Shown in pieces: positions 4,818 through 10,187 of a stretch of DNA of 10,187 nucleotides. A program made the translations under genes and the position numbers. The DNA comes from an uncultured Christensenellaceae bacterium (GTDB lineage: Bacteria; Bacillota; Clostridia; Christensenellales; Borkfalkiaceae): NCBI GenBank assembly GCA_910587625.1, contig CAJUMW010000019.1:23733-33919 (forward strand). The letters run 5' to 3'. The notes below the pieces were generated by a model, which did no database searches, had not been told where the DNA came from, and was given only the letters and a program-made list of their open reading frames with translations. Within the stretch, counting starts at the first letter, position 1. The number at the start of each line of letters is the position of its first letter.

Positions 4818-6719
4818 TTACTGTACTAAGGAAACTTTATCGGAAACACTTGTAACCGTTGTACTGACTCTTTCAATTATACCGTTACCGGAGGAATAAC
4901 CGAAATACATACCGTGTAAAGTAATGCTTGACGGACTAACCCACGCTTCTGTGCATAAAACCGTATGATTGCTTCCGTTTTCGGCACAACCCGAAACCGG
5001 TACTAATTCCATATTACCGGTAATGCCAAGCGCCGCCGCAACGCCTGCAACCGTTGTTATCGGTTGAGAGGATTTTGTATATACTTCGATTAGACCCAAA
5101 GTAAACGCATTTGATACAGACGTATTTGAACCTGAAAGTAGTATCCTATGACGGTATAAAGCGATACCGCCCTCGTTTAATATATTTTTTACCCAAGCCG
5201 TATTTGCAACAGTATTATCGTTTGACGACTGCGACGGGGTAGGAACCTTAGGCGAACCCGTAAACGTAGGAGAATCAAGGGTCGCAAGTTCTTTTTGACC
5301 TTCGTCAACGTATACCTTTCCGTCTACCACTATTGACAGCTTACCATTTGCAGGGCAATTTTTCCTAAAACCTATTGAACCTCCGTTTGCTTCATTCCAA
5401 ACTCTTAACGGACTTCCGATATTTACGCCCCAACTGAAATCATTGTCCGCCGAAGCAAAACCCAAAGGATAAGGTTGCATATTCTGCGCCGAATACTGTC
5501 TTTCATTTGCAACATTACCAAGACCTACTTCGCTTTTTGAAGTATTGTGCGGATTCCCCCGAACCTGACTGTGATCGTAAGCAATTTTACCCCTATCTCC
5601 GCGATAAGCCGTTCCCGAAGTTTCGCCGAGCGCAAGACTTGCGCTTATCTCTACATAACTACTTCCCGACCAACGATAAGTTTTATTTGTATCAAGCGTT
5701 ACGTATATCTTCCCCTTTTCGCCGGCTACAGGGAATGCATTCAAAGTTGCAAATTCCAAAACGTCGTCTACATAAGATGGAAGAACAGCCTCGCTTATAC
5801 GTCCGGTGTCATCCAAAACCACCATTTTATTAAGGTTGCTTTTATCAGTAGCAGACATTAATCCGTTTGAAGTCGTCGTAGCAATAGGTATATTTGCAGA
5901 AATATTTTCTACATTACCCGTTTTAAGATTCTTGCTTGCAAAATTAAGGCTAATTCCGTTACCGCTTACACATTCGACATCAGTAATAACTTTATATCCC
6001 AATTTGTTGGTTAAATCATTTGTACTATTCAGTTTTTCAAGCATTTCAGGCGTCATATCGCCGTTTTTATTGTTTGAAACTGCGCTCAGCCGAACTTGCT
6101 TATTTGTATCAATTTCTGTAGAAGGCTCTTTACCGTCAAATTGAATATAACGATCTTTTCCGCTATAAACTTCGGTAAAAGACTGCGGTATAAAATTCAG
6201 CAAATCTTTTTTTATAGTTTTTTCATCTAAACGCTCAGCATAATCGTATGCGCTTTCTGCTTTTTCTTGCAAATACTGCAACAAATCGTGGTCTGCGGGA
6301 AGATTCAATTCATATGTAACAGGCGCATCTAAAACGGTTATGTAGAAAGTTTTCCATTTAACCAACATTTCTGTATTCACATCCGAACTGTCGTTACTTG
6401 CGGCTACATTTATACCTAACGCGCCCCCTTTGTTTATTGCGGACGGTAAAAGAAAATAATATGTTTTTGTTCCGTCTGCTTTTGCTGCTTCCTTATTTTC
6501 TATCATTACCATACGGTAATTTTTATCTCCGAAATTTAAATAAGCAGATTTAGCAAAATCTTTATATTCTTTAGGGAAAACAACTTCAACCGCAAACGCA
6601 TTGCTTTCCCCTGCAACAGGGAACCCTACATAAGATTCTGTCTCGCTGCCGTTCAACATACAACTTCCATTGTTTCCAAGAATAAGCTTTAAATATTTTT
6701 CGCAATTATAAATTGCCAT
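4818..6719 (-). CDS. phage tail fibre / receptor-binding protein, 633 aa
   Basis: The protein is modular. Residues 1-135 form a beta-rich domain that ends in VKWKTFYITVLDAP and resembles the small protein encoded just upstream. A helical linker (about 140-175) follows. IATTTSNGLMSATDKSNLNK (279-298) is a motif common in phage fibre proteins that mark a trimeric stalk. GETSGTAYRGDRGKIAYDHS (365-384) with NPHNTSKSEVGLGNV (389-403) is a well-known fibre signature. SPTFTGSPKVPTP (483-495) and TVANTAWV (503-510) match phage tail fibre repeat patterns. The C-terminal part (about 515-633), rich in glycine, serine and threonine, is likely the receptor-binding tip. GGAGG lies 8 bases before the ATG. 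The gene overlaps the upstream small gene by 14 bases. It should sit at the distal tail and contact host surface glycans. Confidence 0.85.
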   Translation of the reverse strand: MAIYNCEKYLKLILGNNGSCMLNGSETESYVGFPVAGESNAFAVEVVFPKEYKDFAKSAYLNFGDKNYRMVMIENKEAAKADGTKTYYFLLPSAINKGGALGINVAASNDSSDVNTEMLVKWKTFYITVLDAPVTYELNLPADHDLLQYLQEKAESAYDYAERLDEKTIKKDLLNFIPQSFTEVYSGKDRYIQFDGKEPSTEIDTNKQVRLSAVSNNKNGDMTPEMLEKLNSTNDLTNKLGYKVITDVECVSGNGISLNFASKNLKTGNVENISANIPIATTTSNGLMSATDKSNLNKMVVLDDTGRISEAVLPSYVDDVLEFATLNAFPVAGEKGKIYVTLDTNKTYRWSGSSYVEISASLALGETSGTAYRGDRGKIAYDHSQVRGNPHNTSKSEVGLGNVANERQYSAQNMQPYPLGFASADNDFSWGVNIGSPLRVWNEANGGSIGFRKNCPANGKLSIVVDGKVYVDEGQKELATLDSPTFTGSPKVPTPSQSSNDNTVANTAWVKNILNEGGIALYRHRILLSGSNTSVSNAFTLGLIEVYTKSSQPITTVAGVAAALGITGNMELVPVSGCAENGSNHTVLCTEAWVSPSSITLHGMYFGYSSGNGIIERVSTTVTSVSDKVSLVQ

Positions 6720-7080
6720 AATTATTTCCTCCGTTTATTATTGTGCATTGCACACCTTGCCATTTAACATATTTTGTAATTTTGTCCTGCTCTTCCAAAT
6801 AAGCACAAAAGCCAAGTTTAACCGTGTCTTTCTTTACTTCGGGTAAAATAAATTTTACTACTCCTTTTTCATTTATACCCGATAATATAAATTGTTTGTC
6901 CCAACCGTCTGCACAGCACGAATACTTATAGCCTTTTCTGAATTTTTCAGGAAAAGTCACATTGAATACAGTTGAACTTAATTCTTTGTAGATTAAAATA
7001 GGAGCTTCTCCTTTCTTAAAATTTGTTACAGTACTTGTGCCGTCTATGTTAAGAGTAATATCCACTTGTTTAGCTATCAT
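6706..7080 (-). CDS. small baseplate/tail-tip protein with a beta domain, 124 aa
   Basis: This short protein matches by eye the N-terminal domain of the next gene's tail fibre: both have FP followed by an aromatic-basic stretch, a D-K-x-F/Y turn, an LP near the middle, and a VKW motif near the end. It may be a baseplate adaptor of the BppU type or a fibre anchor, but the family is not certain. I start it at the ATG at 7080, which has GAGG about 8 bases upstream. An alternative GTG at 7098 overlaps the previous stop as GTGA but has no ribosome binding site. The stop overlaps the fibre gene start by 14 bases, so they are coupled. It would act in the assembled tail. Confidence 0.7.
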   Translation of the reverse strand: MIAKQVDITLNIDGTSTVTNFKKGEAPILIYKELSSTVFNVTFPEKFRKGYKYSCCADGWDKQFILSGINEKGVVKFILPEVKKDTVKLGFCAYLEEQDKITKYVKWQGVQCTIINGGNNYGNL

Positions 7081-7094
7081 TTTAATTCCCTCAA

Positions 7095-7799
7095 TCACAT
7101 AAACTGCCAGCCCTGTGCATAAAATCTACCATTCGGTAAATCGTCTCTTACTGTGGTTTCTATTACTATCTGTCGACCCGAGGCATCCACGCTTACTTTT
7201 GCCGATCCGTGTGAATTATCGTTGCTACCATACGCCGACCAACTGTGCCACTCCGGATCAGCCGCGATCCACTTCGCCGACTCTGCGTTATAGTAAAAAA
7301 AGTAAGTTCTCAATAAATGAACACCGTGGGTCGATTTTTCATTTTTATTGTCGACGCCGTAATACAAGAACAACATAAATTTATTTTTAAATTTACCCGA
7401 CACGTTGCTCGGTAAAGAAATATTTTGTGTTCCTGTGAATTCTCCCGAATCAATAAAATTATTGTCAATTCCCAAACAACTGATTTTATTTTCAGTTACT
7501 GCTCCGTCTACAATTTTATTTGTTGTGACCGCACCGTCAGCAATTTTACTTTCATTAATGGCGGCATTAAGAATTTTGTCTGTGGCTACCGCACCATTCG
7601 CTAAGCCGGCTGTTCCTATCGCACCAGCGTCCACTGTATATTTTTCACTTAAAGCATCTTCTACAGCTTTTTTCGTCATAATTGAAACGTAATCGTTTCC
7701 ACTTTCTTCCGAACCGTAAACAAGCCTGTCCTCCTGCAACAGAGTATTCATTTTTTCGGCGGTAAGAGCTTCCCCCGCCTTAAATGCGTTTTTAGGCAT
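7095..7799 (-). CDS. tail fibre-like protein with decapeptide repeats, 234 aa
   Basis: The N-terminus (MPKNAFKAGEALTAEKMNTL) is a helical start seen in many small phage tail proteins. Four ten-residue repeats of the type xDGAVTxNKI occupy residues 67-106, a pattern of thin trimeric stalks in phage fibres and adhesins. The C-terminal half (about 115-234) is a beta-rich, aromatic domain (FFYYNAESAKWIAADPEWHS and VDASGRQIVIETTVRDD) ending in GWQFM, probably a receptor-binding or capping head. AAGGAG lies 8 bases before the ATG. The gene is the first on the minus strand after the inverted lipoprotein gene and probably depends on read-through from the hub gene, since I see no good minus-strand promoter in 7800-7900. 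Its 3' end overlaps an alternative GTG of the next gene. Confidence 0.78.
   Translation of the reverse strand: MPKNAFKAGEALTAEKMNTLLQEDRLVYGSEESGNDYVSIMTKKAVEDALSEKYTVDAGAIGTAGLANGAVATDKILNAAINESKIADGAVTTNKIVDGAVTENKISCLGIDNNFIDSGEFTGTQNISLPSNVSGKFKNKFMLFLYYGVDNKNEKSTHGVHLLRTYFFYYNAESAKWIAADPEWHSWSAYGSNDNSHGSAKVSVDASGRQIVIETTVRDDLPNGRFYAQGWQFM
7482..7601 (-). repeat. four tandem decapeptide-coding repeats in the fibre-like gene
   Basis: Four 30-base units encode ANGAVATDKI, LNAAINESKI, ADGAVTTNKI and VDGAVTENKI. The second unit is the most diverged. Such short repeats usually form a repetitive trimeric shaft, and copy number can change by recombination. Confidence 0.8.
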
Positions 7800-7835
7800 T
7801 TATTTTTCTCCTTTTGTTTTATTTTTTATTTATTG

Positions 7836-7864
7836 TTGACTTTGTAATGAATTTAGAATAAAAT
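7836..7864 (+). promoter_or_regulatory. sigma-A promoter for the lipoprotein gene
   Basis: On the plus strand, -35 TTGACT (7836-7841) and -10 TAAAAT (7859-7864) are spaced by 17 bases in an AT-rich context. The predicted start is near 7871, about 26 bases before the ATG. This promoter points against the tail operon and would allow expression of the lipoprotein from a resident prophage. Confidence 0.75.
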
Positions 7865-7870
7865 ATAGTT

Positions 7871-7886
7871 AATCAAATAATTGATT
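7871..7886. promoter_or_regulatory. short palindrome at the predicted transcription start (operator candidate)
   Basis: AATCAA-ATAA-TTGATT is a six-base inverted repeat beginning at about +1 of the lipoprotein promoter and just before the GAGG ribosome binding site. It could be a repressor site or a weak leader hairpin. In AT-rich DNA such a repeat can also arise by chance. Confidence 0.3.
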
Positions 7887-7896
7887 GAGGTTTGTT

Positions 7897-8733
7897 ATGA
7901 ATAAGTTTTTTAAAAGAATTTTACCTGCCACAATACTTGCAACTTGCTGCACTGTTTCGGTTTTTTCAATGACTGCGTGCAATGAGGGTAAAGATTACTC
8001 GGACGATCTTGCTAAACTGCAACAGCAGATTGACGATCAGAAAAATCAAATTAATGATTTACAAAACGAAAACAATTCTTTAAAAGACCAGATTTCAAAC
8101 ATCACGCCCGGCGGCACAGATTACACCGAAGAGATTGAAGCATTACAACAGCAAATTGAAACTTTGAAATCTCAGAATGAAAGCAATTTATCTGAGATAA
8201 GTAAACTTGAAACTCTGCTTGCAACTTTAAAAACAAGCAATGATAGTAATTTGTCCGAAATTAAGAAGCTTGAGCAACAAATAGATACTTTAAAAGCTCA
8301 AAACACGCAACTTACTGAACAAGCAAGTAACCAACAGAAACTTATTGAAAGTTTGCAAAGTGCTGTTAATACCGAACCGAAGATATATAAAGTCGGTGAA
8401 ACTTTTACTTATTCGTATCAAGGCATTGACTACTTTTCTTTAAAAGTAGATATTAATCCCGAAAATAATTGGTGGCGATTAACGGTAAAAAATATCCAAA
8501 TGTACGGGGGGGGAGACGTTGATTATATCGGTGGACATTTTATTTATAATACTGGCATAACCGGTACAACATTTATTATTAATTCAGAAATTATGGAAAA
8601 CACTGAATATGTTACCGATATAACTTCACTTGATAATAGATATCTAAAATTAGTTCTTGGTTTCCCTCTAAAAGGCAAAAATATAATTCCTTATGCAATA
8701 TTTGATGTATCTTCATTTTCTTCCTTAAATTAA
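7897..8733 (+). CDS. coiled-coil surface lipoprotein, moron inserted in the tail operon, 278 aa
   Basis: The N-terminus is a lipoprotein signal peptide: MNKFFKR, a hydrophobic core (ILPATILATCCTVSVFS) and a lipobox-like M-T-A-C28. After lipid attachment at C28 the protein would be anchored outside the membrane. Residues about 37-157 form a long coiled coil with three-heptad (21-residue) internal repeats, broken near residue 70 by TPGGTD. Residues about 161-278 are a beta-rich domain with WW and several aromatic strands; I do not recognise it. ATG at 7897 is preferred over an upstream TTG because GAGG lies 6 bases before it. The gene is the only plus-strand gene, has its own promoter, and meets the hub gene stop to stop with a four-base overlap. 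Prophage lipoproteins such as Ltp of Streptococcus phage TP-J34 block superinfecting phages; a similar role is possible but inferred. Confidence 0.8.
   Translation: MNKFFKRILPATILATCCTVSVFSMTACNEGKDYSDDLAKLQQQIDDQKNQINDLQNENNSLKDQISNITPGGTDYTEEIEALQQQIETLKSQNESNLSEISKLETLLATLKTSNDSNLSEIKKLEQQIDTLKAQNTQLTEQASNQQKLIESLQSAVNTEPKIYKVGETFTYSYQGIDYFSLKVDINPENNWWRLTVKNIQMYGGGDVDYIGGHFIYNTGITGTTFIINSEIMENTEYVTDITSLDNRYLKLVLGFPLKGKNIIPYAIFDVSSFSSLN
8158..8304 (+). repeat. 21-residue tandem repeats in the lipoprotein coiled coil
   Basis: Two full 63-base units (8158-8220 and 8221-8283) and the start of a third (from 8284) encode ETLKSQNESNLSEISKLETLL, ATLKTSNDSNLSEIKKLEQQI and DTLKAQN. Each unit is exactly three heptads, so gain or loss of a unit would lengthen or shorten the rod without changing its register. 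Confidence 0.75.
8506..8513 (+). repeat. run of eight G in the lipoprotein coding sequence
   Basis: Eight consecutive G encode part of Y-G-G-G-D, at about residues 203-207, in a gene otherwise poor in GC. The frame is open with eight G. With nine G, translation would stop three codons after the tract (AGA CGT TGA). With seven, it would stop at a TAA about 16 codons on. Both would remove most of the C-terminal domain. Confidence 0.85.
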
Positions 8734-10187
8734 ATACAATCACCTTTAAAATCTTTATGGATAATTTCAAAAGCCTCTCTACCTTTTACCTTTTGCTTGA
8801 ACCGAGAATCGTAAATTATTTCGCTTGAAATACATTCATATACTTCTTCTATTCCATCTTCATCATACTGACTCTTTGCCTGAAATTTTGTATCCAAAGA
8901 AAGGTCATAATCTCCTGTCCATTCGGCGTCAACGAAAGTTACGCCGAATTTATATTTTTCAAGAATTTTACTTGCTATTTGGGAACAGTCAAACAGTTGC
9001 AAGGAGTTATTTGAAGAAGCGCTTAATAGATTTTTACAAATCTGATTTTTGGAATTCATCAAAAGATTTCCCGCTTTATAAGCAAACTCACGCAAGCCAA
9101 ATTTATCTATTGTTTCTGCCTGTTCAATATTATTCTTTTTTACTAATTCAAAATAATTTGTATAATCTATATCTACAATCAATTCAGTGATTTTTTTATT
9201 ATCATTTACTTGTATTGTAATATTCTCATAATTTGCATCTACGATATAAAAATTACTAACATTACAATTTATTGAGAATGATTCATATAGATTATCTAGC
9301 TTTACTTTTGCTAAAACTTTATTTCCATCAAATACAAATTCTTTTATTGTTGTTGAAAATTTTTCGGTCTTTTCTTTTTTCTCCAAATCATAATATTCCG
9401 TATTAACCGAATTTACAACGGTCTGGCTTATAACAGGCAAACTGTAAGAAAATGAATTGGACGGATTAATGCTTGTAAGCATTTTTGTATCGTCGTGAGT
9501 CATTGTCGGTTCGGAAAAATCGTCGCACTTAACTATTACGGTGCCCGTTCTGTCGCAATAGATATATGAACAAGTTAAGTTTGCCAAATCCTGCAAAACG
9601 TCCCAAGCGGATTTTTCCTCGATTAAAACAAGCGGTATTACTTTATCCCCGATTTCACCAAGCTGTAAGTCGTACGCAATATCGGAAAAAATACCTGCCT
9701 CACGCCGTTTTGCGTTTATAAGCATAAATACCCTATCAAATATTTCTTTTACGCTCTGGCATTTATAAGGACCGTAAACGGTTATTTTATTTCCGTCGGA
9801 TTGCTCTATTTCGGATTCCTGCATTCCATAATTGATAGTTAAGTCCTGCAAGGGATATAAAACGTCGTAGGCTTTACAAGAAACGTAAGGATTGCCGTCC
9901 TCTATCTTCCACTCGTCGGAATAAAATACGCCGAGCGGTTTAGAAAACTCTCCCTTGCCGCAGCGGATATAGGGATACACACGCCTGTTTTTGCGGAGCA
10001 GGTTATAATCCTTGTTGTAATAAAACCGCTTATTTTCGTTCAAGAACTCGAAGTTGCAAGAATTACTGCTTATACCATAGGAAAGCTTGTCCGTATCGCC
10101 CGTCTTTTCTTCCACAATACTTATAGATTTAAGCTTATCGCCGAGATAACATTCGATATGTTCGCTTGCAAAGTAATTTATTTTGGG
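8730..10187 (-). CDS. phage tail hub / tail-associated protein (5' end beyond the right edge)
   Basis: The frame is open from the right window edge to the TAA at 8730, giving 485 visible residues; a GTG at 10115 is internal, since the frame continues upstream (PKINYFASEHIECYLGDKLK). The stretch SKPLGVFYSDEWKIEDGNPY followed by VSCKAYDVLYPLQDL is the pattern of tail-tip hub proteins of Gram-positive siphophages (Tal-like, related in fold to the baseplate hub), which connect the tail tube to the fibres. A second conserved part, EEKSAWDVLQDLANLTCSYIY with DRTGTVIVKC, also fits hub domains. The C-terminal half is diverged. Composition changes within the gene: the 60 bases at 9901-9960 have 28 G/C, those at 9241-9300 only 13. 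The stop overlaps the stop of the convergent lipoprotein gene by four bases. An upstream tape-measure gene would be expected outside the window. Confidence 0.75.
   Translation of the reverse strand, partial: PKINYFASEHIECYLGDKLKSISIVEEKTGDTDKLSYGISSNSCNFEFLNENKRFYYNKDYNLLRKNRRVYPYIRCGKGEFSKPLGVFYSDEWKIEDGNPYVSCKAYDVLYPLQDLTINYGMQESEIEQSDGNKITVYGPYKCQSVKEIFDRVFMLINAKRREAGIFSDIAYDLQLGEIGDKVIPLVLIEEKSAWDVLQDLANLTCSYIYCDRTGTVIVKCDDFSEPTMTHDDTKMLTSINPSNSFSYSLPVISQTVVNSVNTEYYDLEKKEKTEKFSTTIKEFVFDGNKVLAKVKLDNLYESFSINCNVSNFYIVDANYENITIQVNDNKKITELIVDIDYTNYFELVKKNNIEQAETIDKFGLREFAYKAGNLLMNSKNQICKNLLSASSNNSLQLFDCSQIASKILEKYKFGVTFVDAEWTGDYDLSLDTKFQAKSQYDEDGIEEVYECISSEIIYDSRFKQKVKGREAFEIIHKDFKGDCI

Noticed and set aside
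5600..5630. RGD tripeptide in the fibre protein (AYRGDRG) as an integrin-type adhesion signal.
   Set aside because: It is part of a common phage fibre signature and carries no evidence of eukaryotic cell binding.
5507..6144. Several plus-strand open frames of about 100 codons opposite the tail fibre gene.
   Set aside because: They are shadows of the fibre gene in its GC-richer part, with no start signals and no recognisable protein features.
4818..6719. Diversity-generating retroelement target in the fibre C-terminus.
   Set aside because: I see no reverse transcriptase gene, no template repeat and no adenine-biased variable repeat in the window.
7081..7098. GTG start at 7098 for the small beta protein, overlapping the previous stop as GTGA.
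   Set aside because: No ribosome binding site precedes it, while the in-frame ATG at 7080 has a GAGG at good distance.
1..10187. CRISPR arrays, tRNA or rRNA genes, insertion sequences.
   Set aside because: No regularly spaced repeats, no cloverleaf with conserved loops, and no transposase or terminal inverted repeats were found on either strand.

Overview
The window looks like part of a temperate phage, or a phage-derived mobile element, of a low-GC Gram-positive host, probably a clostridial Firmicute. The reasons are strong GGAGG-type ribosome binding sites, a Gram-positive LexA box, an LLH-type holin, siphophage-type tail tip genes, and a leftward gene set known from Firmicute conjugative elements. 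No integrase, terminase, capsid or packaging gene is visible, so prophage, free phage and phage-plasmid cannot be told apart. All genes but one lie on the minus strand, so the window is best read from right to left.

Tail and lysis block (10187 to 2450, minus). A tail hub or tail-tip protein runs in from the right edge. After an interruption come a fibre-like protein with decapeptide repeats, a small beta-domain protein, a 633-residue tail fibre, and a 148-residue unknown protein. A family 2 glycosyltransferase, a radical SAM enzyme with an extra C-terminal cysteine set, and a small holin follow. From 7799 leftward the genes are tightly packed, several overlap, and a perfect 12-bp hairpin follows the holin. 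The interruption (7800-8733) is a plus-strand gene for a coiled-coil lipoprotein. It has its own sigma-A promoter, a run of eight G in the coding region, and a stop codon that overlaps the stop of the hub gene. It has the hallmarks of a moron, an independently expressed prophage cargo gene.

Central regulatory stretch (1740 to 2449). A near-consensus promoter (TTGACA, 17 bp, TATACT) with a LexA/SOS-box-like operator just downstream drives a single small zinc-ribbon gene that starts at TTG. Its 3' region holds several inverted repeats and ends in two tandem minus-strand terminators whose loops are complementary to each other.

Left block (1 to 1739, minus). A sigma-70 region-4-like protein, two small helix-turn-helix proteins and the N-terminus of a large ArdC-like protein form an overlapping set typical of Firmicute ICEs or plasmids.

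The most interesting points are the glycosyltransferase plus radical SAM cassette inside the late tail operon, the damage-responsive-looking zinc-ribbon unit, the possibly phase-variable lipoprotein moron, and the join of ICE-type genes to phage late genes. Base composition changes sharply along the window, from about 50 percent GC at the far left and in the fibre core to under 25 percent in the 148-residue gene and the 3' half of the hub gene. This suggests a mosaic.
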